Shown here in pieces: positions 15,053-20,712 of a stretch of DNA of 30,807 nucleotides; position 1 is the stretch's first letter; each line of letters starts with the position of its first letter. The stretch lies in NCBI GenBank assembly GCA_045649205.1, contig JAZRPJ010000066.1, forward strand, positions 1-30,807, written 5' to 3'. The position numbers were made by a program, and so were the translations under genes. The notes beneath the pieces were generated by a model that saw only the letters and a list, made by a program, of their open reading frames with translations, had not been told where the DNA came from and searched no databases. Source of the DNA: Flemingiibacterium sp045649205 (GTDB lineage Bacteria > Bacillota > Clostridia > Oscillospirales > CAG-272).

Positions 15053-16341
15053 TTCTCCACGGTGATCCGACGGCAGAGGATAGATTTGCGTTTTACGCCC
15101 TCCGCATCCGGGTAATAAAAGTCGCTGTAAAAAAGCAGTGCTGTATGATCATCAATTGGGAGCAGTTCGGGATTGTTGCAGGCACCGTCCCATTCATGGA
15201 AGCAAGGCTGATCAATATGGATATTGGCAAGATGACTGCGGTCATCAGGCGTCATTGCAACAAGCGGCTCACTCCATTCCGTACCGCTGTCATTGAGGCT
15301 TGCCTGAATAAAGATGCCCGGTCTGGCATAGCAGATAAGCGTTGTACCACATTTCAATGGACAGAGTCTTGGCAGAATTCCGGTAAACGCAAACTTCTCC
15401 GGCTTTGACCATGTATGACCTCCATCCGTAGAACGCGACCTATACATAGGCGCCCACTCCCAGCCGGTAGAACCGTACCACGCACTGCGGAAGAACCAGA
15501 CCATAGATCCGTCCGGCATCCACGCGAAGTCACTGTCACTGAAGCCGCCGCTGAGATAGGGATATTCCTTTCCGTCAGCCGGATATTCCATGTGTGCGTG
15601 CTGATAGAAGCTGTGACCGTTATCTGTTGAGCGGAACAGCTCTGCTGAATAATATGGGCTGTACTGTCCGTTCTCCGGGTTCAGATGTCCCTCCCCGGAA
15701 TAGGCACTGATCCACACAGCTCCGTCAGGTCCTAACTTCGGCGTACCGCGTGGGAATATAGGCTTCAGTACATAATCACTGTTGAACACCACTCGAGTAA
15801 GATAAGGCCAATCAACCGGTACCTTCTCTTCCACTGCCTCTGTCTGTCCGGCAGGGATGCGTTTCGCCGTCCATTCTTTTTTTGCAAGGCTGGGCGGAAG
15901 ACGGTCAGCGTTGTAGGCGCGGATAGTAGTTCCGCCCCACCAGCCGGTCATTCCGTCCGGGAATGGCATGGTTCCCTCCTCCGCCTGCTTGGTGAAATCA
16001 TATCCAGGGGTCAGCATACCCTGAGATGGGAAGGTATATTTATTCTTGAGGCTGTATCCCGATTCCGGCGGAAAATAGATCCGGTCGCCGTTTGGAAGCA
16101 TTAATCCGCACTCTGCAGCCAAAGAAGGATCCACCTCCTTCCAGTGCTCCCCTTGATCGCGGCTCTCAAACCAGCGCTGGGGTAAACCGAAGTGCTGGAT
16201 AGTGTCCTCCTCCACATGTACAGATACAACCAGTCTGTCCCCGAGGTTATATGGTAACGGGAACTGATATGGGCCCCATAGATGTTCTTCCGGGCGCATT
16301 CCTTGGCATATCAGGATTTCTTTTCCCATTTTCAGTTTCAT
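15049..16341 (-). CDS. Sialidase-like (BNR/Asp-box) protein
   Basis: 430 residues from ATG 16341, preceded by AAGGAGGA five bases away. Asp-box repeats of beta-propeller sialidases are visible: SRDQGEHWKEV near residue 60, STDNGHSFYQH near 240 and STDGGHTWSKP near 310. A FRIP-type arginine motif is not evident, so exo-alpha-sialidase activity is not proven; it may act on another glycan or be a sialidase-fold protein of other function. No signal peptide is seen, so it would work in the cytoplasm on imported material. It is co-transcribed with a LacI regulator upstream and an EamA transporter downstream. Confidence 0.75.
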   Translation of the reverse strand: MKLKMGKEILICQGMRPEEHLWGPYQFPLPYNLGDRLVVSVHVEEDTIQHFGLPQRWFESRDQGEHWKEVDPSLAAECGLMLPNGDRIYFPPESGYSLKNKYTFPSQGMLTPGYDFTKQAEEGTMPFPDGMTGWWGGTTIRAYNADRLPPSLAKKEWTAKRIPAGQTEAVEEKVPVDWPYLTRVVFNSDYVLKPIFPRGTPKLGPDGAVWISAYSGEGHLNPENGQYSPYYSAELFRSTDNGHSFYQHAHMEYPADGKEYPYLSGGFSDSDFAWMPDGSMVWFFRSAWYGSTGWEWAPMYRSRSTDGGHTWSKPEKFAFTGILPRLCPLKCGTTLICYARPGIFIQASLNDSGTEWSEPLVAMTPDDRSHLANIHIDQPCFHEWDGACNNPELLPIDDHTALLFYSDFYYPDAEGVKRKSILCRRITVEK

Positions 16342-16352
16342 TTCGCTCCTCC

Positions 16353-16448
16353 TTAAAGGAGGTATTCAAGATTGCTCCGGAGCACCAGCTCCGGGCGAAA
16401 AATCAAACGGCTTCGGCAAGGTTTCCCCTGCATCATCATAAGAATAAG
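16353..16448 (-). pseudogene. Severed C-terminal end of the LacI regulator
   Basis: After the TAA at 16449-16451 the same frame stays open for 31 more codons to a second TAA at 16353-16355. It reads LILMMMQGKPCRSR, then LIFRPELVLRSNLEYLL, which is the normal C-terminal end of LacI-family proteins (lid region then PELVxRxS). The second stop coincides with the ribosome binding site of the sialidase gene, as expected for the original gene end. Including it, the regulator would be 339 codons plus stop, the usual family length. Confidence 0.75.
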
Positions 16449-17372
16449 TTACACAGCCCTCCGCGCCTGACGGCGCTGATTCTGATACAGTGCCGCCGAT
16501 AATGAACCGTCACGCAGGCAATCTGCCGACGCTTCGTTTACGTCTACTCCGACAACCTTTACCTGACCGGCGAGTCCGTAGTCCTTCAGATACGCGCAGA
16601 CCGACGGCGCGGTATAAGTGGAAACGAATATGCTGTTAAGCCCAGGATGAGCCCTTAAAAGCTGTCCTGTAAGCTCGTAGGTTCGTGCGCTGTCACCGAA
16701 GCTGTCCTCCACTGCGACAAGTGTCATTTCACTGTGAGTAATTTCCTGAAGGAATCCCTCAATATTCAATCGGTGAATTGGCATCCGACTGTCACCGGCA
16801 ATGACGGCAGTATTCTTGCCCACCGATATAAAGCCGAGGAATTCGCCTGCCATGCGTCCTATCATTCGCTCGTCCACCGTGACGCACGGACAGATACTAT
16901 TATCTGATGCAAGCTGAAGAGATATTTTCGGGATCTTCAGCTTCTCTGCGCAGGCAATGTAATCATTTACATGATAGCTGGGAATAAATATCAGTCCGCT
17001 GCAGCGATTTTCCAGCTCACGAAGGCATTCAGGAAATGATTCTATATCATTTTCGCGGGAGTAGGTCAGTATCTCCGCGCGGTATCCGAATCCGGCAATC
17101 TCTTCCATAGCTTCTGCAAGTCCACGTCGGAACTGACCGTAAATAACATGCGGCTCCGGCTCATCCGGGATAAGGATGCCGATAGTCTTGCATTGACTGG
17201 AAAGCATTCGCGCAGCCATATTGGGTGTATACCCCATTCGCTTTGCGACAGCTTTAACCCTTTTTACCGTTTCCTCGCCCACACGGTCTGTGCCGTTGAG
17301 TGCTTTGCTGGCAGTGGACACCGATACGCCGGCTGCTTTAGCGACATCCGCAATTTTAACCGGTTGAAGCAT
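16449..17372 (-). CDS. LacI family transcriptional regulator (interrupted near C-terminus)
   Basis: 307 residues from ATG 17372, which follows AAGGAGGG; 15 upstream in-frame codons lie in the operator region and are rejected. The N-terminal DNA-binding domain reads VKIADVAKAAGVSVSTASKALNGTDRVGEETVKRV, followed by a periplasmic-binding-protein-like sensing domain from about residue 60. The protein ends at ARRAV because of an in-frame TAA, about 31 residues before the family's usual end, which remains readable downstream. The missing piece includes the last strand and lid of the sensor fold, so repression or ligand response may be impaired. It heads the operon with the sialidase-like and EamA genes and probably represses its own promoter. 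Confidence 0.88.
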   Translation of the reverse strand: MLQPVKIADVAKAAGVSVSTASKALNGTDRVGEETVKRVKAVAKRMGYTPNMAARMLSSQCKTIGILIPDEPEPHVIYGQFRRGLAEAMEEIAGFGYRAEILTYSRENDIESFPECLRELENRCSGLIFIPSYHVNDYIACAEKLKIPKISLQLASDNSICPCVTVDERMIGRMAGEFLGFISVGKNTAVIAGDSRMPIHRLNIEGFLQEITHSEMTLVAVEDSFGDSARTYELTGQLLRAHPGLNSIFVSTYTAPSVCAYLKDYGLAGQVKVVGVDVNEASADCLRDGSLSAALYQNQRRQARRAV

Positions 17373-17392
17373 GACATCCCTCCTTCTGTGGC

Positions 17393-17410
17393 TGTGAAAT
17401 CGGTTTCGCA
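17393..17410 (-). promoter_or_regulatory. LacI-type operator
   Basis: TGTGAAAT-CG-GTTTCGCA on the + strand is an imperfect palindrome with the central CG typical of LacI-family sites and close to the cre consensus. It lies between the -10 box and the ribosome binding site of the LacI gene, so autorepression, or CcpA control, is likely. Confidence 0.65.
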
Positions 17411-17415
17411 ATATC

Positions 17416-17445
17416 ATTATAGCATATACAGCAAAATGATGTCAA
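17416..17445 (-). promoter_or_regulatory. Promoter of the LacI-sialidase-EamA operon
   Basis: On the minus strand TTGACA (17440-17445), an 18-base spacer and TATAAT (17416-17421). Confidence 0.8.
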
Positions 17446-17450
17446 GGAAG

Positions 17451-17466
17451 TTTCGCATTTTCGCAT
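17451..17466. repeat. Two direct copies of an operator half-site
   Basis: TTTCGCAT occurs twice head to tail, at 17451-17458 and 17459-17466, just upstream of the -35 box. The 7-mer TTTCGCA is the same as the right half of the operator at 17404-17410, so these may be extra weak binding sites. Confidence 0.4.
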
Positions 17467-17648
17467 ATAATGACCGTCATGATCGGTGTATGTGATTACG
17501 TTACCACTGCAAAATAGATCCATACAGGGCTACCGTACAAAAACAGTCCGTAATTTTTGCTGTAAGGGTACACTTTTCTCTTGGCGATGATGGGAGTTGC
17601 TCGTGACCGCTGTCTTCCGGGGTGCAACGCCATGCTTGCAAACGAGAC
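17467..17648. other. Gene-free stretch between LacI promoter and membrane-protein gene
   Basis: I see no convincing gene here. Short open frames in this stretch are extensions of shadows. An imperfect hairpin (TGCAA/TTGCA at 17622-17640) lies near the 3' end of the membrane-protein gene and is a poor terminator candidate because no T run follows on the minus strand. Confidence 0.4.
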
Positions 17649-18614
17649 CTATGTATTTTTGTTGCGGACTGCATTTGCGATGATTGCCGCAACAACACCC
17701 GAAGCAATGATGACAACAATATCTACCGGCGCAAGTACAATCCCGGGTATTCCTGCGAAAAAGAACCCATCGCCAAAGCGATAAAGATGTCCGCTAAGTA
17801 AAATCATTTCGCCAATGTACATAACCAGAGTAACAACAGTTGCAGATATACTCGGCAACCACACGGACAGAAGCGGTTTCTTATTCAGCGTAAATGATGC
17901 AACGTATATGCCAACAGTTACACCGAACAGAACGAAAAATGCGCTCATCAGTATTGCGGAAAGTGCAGAAACCTTAATGTCGCCGTTTCTATAAAAAGCT
18001 GTAAAGCACGCCCAAATGCACATTCCAAGAAAAGCGCCGCTTGCGATCGATTGGATCGTGAGGGACTTGCAGCGGCTCTTATCGCCTGTCTGTATCATTT
18101 TTGCAAATCCGTAGAAGCAATTTAAGATGGATAGGATAAGGACAATAGAAATTATGTAAAAATGAAGTTTGAACGCAGGGCTATATTCACCCATCAAAAC
18201 ATCAACTTCCGTCCAAGTTCTTTCTTCAAAGCTGTTTGGCGGAACATAGCACATATACATCTGCCAATCTTCTAATGTGGAGAAAATACCGGTTACTGTG
18301 CGAGTAACAGTTACAGTCCTTTCCAAAATGAATTCAAATACAAAAAATAATATGGTTGAAATTATAGTTCCAAACAGTAATGCGTATTTCTTAAAGTATT
18401 TGAGTGCGACGGATATCAGAGCAACACCGACCAAGAGAGCAAGTGCAATCGGTGTGTACGGAATGATGTACTTGGGATAGTTTTCTGCATATACCGTGCC
18501 GTACCGAATCATATCGACAATGACGGTTATTCCCATATAAATCGGGTAACAGGATGCGAGTATTACGCCGAGGAGTGATAGCAGGTAATAGTTTTTGAAT
18601 TTTTTGTTTTCCAT
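17649..18614 (-). CDS. Multi-pass membrane protein of the BlaI-BlaR1 operon
   Basis: 321 residues with about eight hydrophobic helices and one larger polar loop around residues 95-150 (from the RTVTVTRTVTGIF segment to VLMGEYSPAFKL), which is probably extracytoplasmic. I recognise no family. AAGGAG precedes the ATG at 18614, and the gene starts 12 bases after the BlaR1-like stop, so it belongs to the same operon. It takes the place where beta-lactamase or mecA stands in the classical systems. It could be the resistance effector, or the missing sensor for the truncated BlaR1; both are inference. Confidence 0.7.
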   Translation of the reverse strand: MENKKFKNYYLLSLLGVILASCYPIYMGITVIVDMIRYGTVYAENYPKYIIPYTPIALALLVGVALISVALKYFKKYALLFGTIISTILFFVFEFILERTVTVTRTVTGIFSTLEDWQMYMCYVPPNSFEERTWTEVDVLMGEYSPAFKLHFYIISIVLILSILNCFYGFAKMIQTGDKSRCKSLTIQSIASGAFLGMCIWACFTAFYRNGDIKVSALSAILMSAFFVLFGVTVGIYVASFTLNKKPLLSVWLPSISATVVTLVMYIGEMILLSGHLYRFGDGFFFAGIPGIVLAPVDIVVIIASGVVAAIIANAVRNKNT

Positions 18615-18626
18615 AATGTACTCCTT

Positions 18627-19541
18627 TCAGGATGCGTTGGTAAGAAGTATGTAACAGATTGCCATAATAAGTGCGGAAAATGCAGCAATGGAGAAATAAG
18701 AGATCTTTTTGTAAGACAAGATATTTTCAATTCTGATTCTGATTTTTGAGCCACCAAAGGATACGGCAAATACGTTTGTTTTCTCTGCTGTCGAGAGTAG
18801 TGTATATGCATATTCTTTTCGCTCTGTTTCGTTGCATTTCGACAGTACAGTTTCGTCGCAAGCAAACTCAATATCTGAATAAAGCATTTTTAGCAAGAGC
18901 CACGCAAAGGGATTGAACCAATGAACACACACAACGATAAGCGACAAAAGACGGATGAAGTTGTCTTTTCGTTTTATATGGGATTTTTCATGCATCAATA
19001 TGAAGTTCAGTCTGTTTGCATCGTATTCGGTCGGAAGGATTATTTTCGGATTGATGATTCCGTAAACCGCAGGTGTTTTGATCTTGTCTGAAATATAGAT
19101 ATTATCCTTTAATTTTTTGGCATCCTTCATTTCGCCAAGCGTAATGAAATAAATGATCGTCAAAGTGAGAATCGACGCCAAGGCTACGATAATCCATACC
19201 ACAGAAGCAATATGAAAGAGATCCTCAAGAAGATTGACCTTATAAGTGATTGGAAAATAACTGTTTGCCCCCATTACGTGATTCATCATAGTAAGTGCCG
19301 AATCGTCGCCTATTTGAATGATAGTTACTGTTTTAGTGGTAAACTTGGATAGCAAAGCCATGATGCCGTATTTGCTTGAAATTCCAACGGGAATACACAT
19401 TCGAACAAATGGCACAAGCCACAGCCAAATGAAAATCCGACGGGGGATTTTTTTGAACAAGCGAAGAAGCAATACGGGTATCGCACAAATCGTTGCGGCG
19501 ATACTCATATTGAATATCCAATAAAAGATTTCTCCAAGCAT
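18627..19541 (-). CDS. BlaR1/MecR1-type M56 membrane metalloprotease lacking a sensor domain
   Basis: 304 residues. The zinc protease motif HEKSH is at 184-188 (HExxH) with the third ligand region EFACDE at 225-230, and WFNPFAW follows, all characteristic of peptidase family M56. There are four membrane segments, the last near residues 283-300, and the protein ends TNAS right after it. Classical BlaR1 and MecR1 continue for ~250 residues into an extracellular penicillin-binding domain, which is absent here. Its role should be to cleave or trigger cleavage of the BlaI-type repressor encoded 4 bp upstream. GAGGTGA precedes the ATG at 19541. Confidence 0.87.
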   Translation of the reverse strand: MLGEIFYWIFNMSIAATICAIPVLLLRLFKKIPRRIFIWLWLVPFVRMCIPVGISSKYGIMALLSKFTTKTVTIIQIGDDSALTMMNHVMGANSYFPITYKVNLLEDLFHIASVVWIIVALASILTLTIIYFITLGEMKDAKKLKDNIYISDKIKTPAVYGIINPKIILPTEYDANRLNFILMHEKSHIKRKDNFIRLLSLIVVCVHWFNPFAWLLLKMLYSDIEFACDETVLSKCNETERKEYAYTLLSTAEKTNVFAVSFGGSKIRIRIENILSYKKISYFSIAAFSALIMAICYILLTNAS

Positions 19542-19545
19542 TGTA

Positions 19546-19899
19546 TCACCTCTTGTCGATCAATTTTCGAAGCTCGTCGATTTCATCCTTTGTTAGCTTT
19601 TCATCTTCTATCAAAGCTGAAAAAAGTGCTTTTCTTGAACCGCCAAAGAGCTTGTCAACCAAGGTCTGTGTTTCGCTTTCACAAACATCTTTTTTGGAGA
19701 TAAGTGAAACACAAATAAAACCGGGATCGGTACGCTTGATATATCCCTTTGCCTCAATTTTTTTAATAACGGTGTACGTGGTGTTTTTATTCCATCCGAA
19801 TTCCTTATCTGCAAGGATACTTAATTCTTTAGCACTGATGGGTTCATTTGCCCAAATCAGCTCCATAACCTTTAATTCGCTGTCAAATAATTTTTGCAT
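19546..19899 (-). CDS. BlaI/MecI family transcriptional repressor
   Basis: 117 residues from ATG 19899, which follows GGAGGTTTCC; 64 upstream in-frame codons cross the operator and promoter and are rejected. The winged-helix domain is typical (FDSELKVMELIWANEPISAKELSILA and NKNTTYTVIKKIEAKGYIKR), followed by the dimerisation helices (LVDKLFGGSRKALFSALIEDEKLTKDEIDELRKLID). Such repressors bind as dimers to TACTA/TAGTA-type palindromes and are removed by the M56 protease. The operator directly in front of this gene shows autoregulation of the whole operon. Confidence 0.92.
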   Translation of the reverse strand: MQKLFDSELKVMELIWANEPISAKELSILADKEFGWNKNTTYTVIKKIEAKGYIKRTDPGFICVSLISKKDVCESETQTLVDKLFGGSRKALFSALIEDEKLTKDEIDELRKLIDKR

Positions 19900-19911
19900 A
19901 TCGGAAACCTC

Positions 19912-19949
19912 CAGACTATTGCTGTAGTATATACTATCACAATAGTCTG
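19912..19949 (-). promoter_or_regulatory. Nested 38-bp palindrome, BlaI operator
   Basis: A perfect 12-bp palindrome TAGTATATACTA (19925-19936) sits exactly in the centre of a perfect 10-bp inverted repeat CAGACTATTG (19912-19921) / CAATAGTCTG (19940-19949). It covers the -10 box and half of the spacer of the blaI promoter. A further half-site CAATAGT lies at 19957-19963. Confidence 0.8.
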
Positions 19950-19959
19950 CGTTTGTCAA
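19931..19959 (-). promoter_or_regulatory. Promoter of the blaI operon
   Basis: On the minus strand TTGACA (19954-19959), a 17-base spacer and TAGTAT (19931-19936). The -10 box lies within the operator palindrome. Confidence 0.78.
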
Positions 19960-19966
19960 TAGTTTT

Positions 19967-20208
19967 TTGAAAATTCGCTGGTTCAATTCCTTTCGGAGAA
20001 GGGATGGGTCTGTTTTGGAAGGGACTATTTGTAAACAATTTGTGTCTAACGCAAAAAACCGGAAGAATTTGAAACCCTGTCGTGGGTTCAAGTCCTTCCG
20101 GTCGCTTGCGTTCCGTATTCAGTTCTTGAAAAATCGCATTTTCGGTAGTTCGAATCCTTCGACTCGAAGAAAAATCGAAAATGGATCTATGGGAATTCGA
20201 AAAAAGTT
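19967..20208 (+). other. Gene-free stretch with three tRNA T-arm-like modules
   Basis: No protein gene is visible. Three + strand segments look like tRNA T-loops in context: GGTTCAATTCC (19980-19990), GGTTCAAGTCC (20085-20095) and AGTTCGAATCC (20147-20157). Each is followed by TTYSG and preceded 6-15 bases upstream by TTGAAA (19967, 20069, 20126), with TCGC following in two. The middle one shares 21 identical bases with the T-arm of the nearby tRNA-Trp, in opposite orientation. None has a D-arm or anticodon arm, so these are not intact tRNAs. They may be tRNA remnants, integration scars or a structured RNA. Confidence 0.4.
20048..20112 (+). other. Long hairpin enclosing a T-arm-like loop
   Basis: AACGCAA (20048-20054) pairs with TTGCGTT (20106-20112), then a 3x3 internal loop, then ACCGGAAG (20058-20065) pairs with CTTCCGGT (20095-20102). 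The apical loop holds the T-arm-like sequence. The shape recalls an acceptor-T-arm minihelix. There is no T run, so it is not an intrinsic terminator. Confidence 0.45.
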
Positions 20209-20260
20209 AGGCGCGAAAAAAGCAGAGAAATCTTTCGAAATCTCTGCTTTTCTTGCGCCT
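20200..20260 (-). terminator. Terminator of tRNA-Trp
   Basis: Twenty-base arms at 20209-20228 and 20241-20260 pair at 19 of 20 positions (one G-U). On the minus strand the stem is followed by AAC and six T residues. It lies ~40 bases downstream of the tRNA-Trp gene. Confidence 0.8.
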
Positions 20261-20302
20261 TGGCGCGGTTTTCTCGGTCGGATCTAAATCGACCTAAAGA
20301 CT

Positions 20303-20378
20303 TGGCAGGGGCAGAAGGACTTGAACCCACGACACCCAGTTTTGGAGACTGGTGTTCTACCGGCTGAACTATACCCCT
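20303..20378 (-). tRNA. tRNA-Trp (CCA anticodon)
   Basis: A full cloverleaf reads on the minus strand: acceptor AGGGGTA/TGCCCCT, D-stem GTTC/GAAC, anticodon stem CCAGT/ACTGG with loop CTCCAAA (anticodon CCA), five-base variable loop, T-arm with TTCAAGT loop, discriminator G and an encoded CCA end. The T-stem GTGGG/CCTTC contains a U-U mismatch, a small oddity. Confidence 0.95.
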
Positions 20379-20395
20379 ATATTTACAACATTAAT

Positions 20396-20424
20396 ATGAT
20401 ACCATATTTCTGACATTCTGTCAA
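20396..20424 (-). promoter_or_regulatory. Promoter of tRNA-Trp
   Basis: On the minus strand TTGACA (20419-20424), a 17-base spacer and TATCAT (20396-20401), about 18 bases before the tRNA 5' end. Confidence 0.7.
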
Positions 20425-20494
20425 GGGATTTTTGAAAAAAAGTCAAAAATAATCTTTTACCTCCCCCACCAACCAAAAAAATTGTAAAAACCAC

Positions 20495-20523
20495 TTGACA
20501 AGCCGCTTTTGATATGATATAAT
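20495..20523 (+). promoter_or_regulatory. Consensus promoter of tRNA-Lys
   Basis: TTGACA (20495-20500), a 17-base spacer and TATAAT (20518-20523), a full consensus match, followed 33 bases later by the tRNA. Confidence 0.85.
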
Positions 20524-20556
20524 ATATGGGTATCCGAGCGAGAGTCCGGGTACGAT

Positions 20557-20632
20557 GAGCCACTAGCTCAGTTGGCAGAGCATTTGACTTTTAATCAAAG
20601 GGTCTGGAGTTCGAATCTCCAGTGGCTCACCA
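20557..20632 (+). tRNA. tRNA-Lys (TTT anticodon)
   Basis: Full cloverleaf: acceptor GAGCCAC/GTGGCTC, D-stem GCTC/GAGC, anticodon stem TTTGA/TCAAA with loop CTTTTAA (anticodon TTT), T-stem TGGAG/CTCCA with TTCGAAT loop, discriminator A and an encoded CCA. It is divergent from tRNA-Trp. Confidence 0.96.
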
Positions 20633-20633
20633 G

Positions 20634-20661
20634 AAAAAAGCACGCATATGCGTGCTTTTTT
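20634..20661. terminator. Symmetric bidirectional terminator
   Basis: A perfect 28-base palindrome with an A6 run on one side, GCACGCAT/ATGCGTGC in the centre and T6 on the other. It ends the tRNA-Lys transcript and, because the A run becomes a T run on the minus strand, can also end the convergent Ca2+ ATPase transcript. Confidence 0.88.
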
Positions 20662-20667
20662 AGTTTA

Positions 20668-20705
20668 ATCGCCGAGAGCTGCCGTAATCGGTCGCTCTCG
20701 GCGAT
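20668..20705. other. Second inverted repeat after tRNA-Lys
   Basis: ATCGCCGAGAG (20668-20678) pairs with CTCTCGGCGAT (20695-20705) around a 16-base loop, eight bases from the ATPase stop. Only weak T-rich sequence follows on the + side, so it may be an auxiliary terminator or 3' RNA stabiliser. Confidence 0.5.
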
Positions 20706-20712
20706 CATTTTA

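Noticed and set aside
15049..16341. Confident exo-alpha-sialidase assignment
   Set aside because: Asp-boxes are present, but the FRIP arginine motif and the nucleophile tyrosine context could not be confirmed by eye.
18627..19899. Beta-lactam resistance regulon
   Set aside because: There is no penicillin-binding sensor domain on the BlaR1-like protein and no beta-lactamase or PBP gene in the operon.
19964..20208. Intact third tRNA gene or CRISPR array
   Set aside because: T-arm-like modules lack D and anticodon arms, and their spacing and sequence are too irregular for CRISPR repeats.
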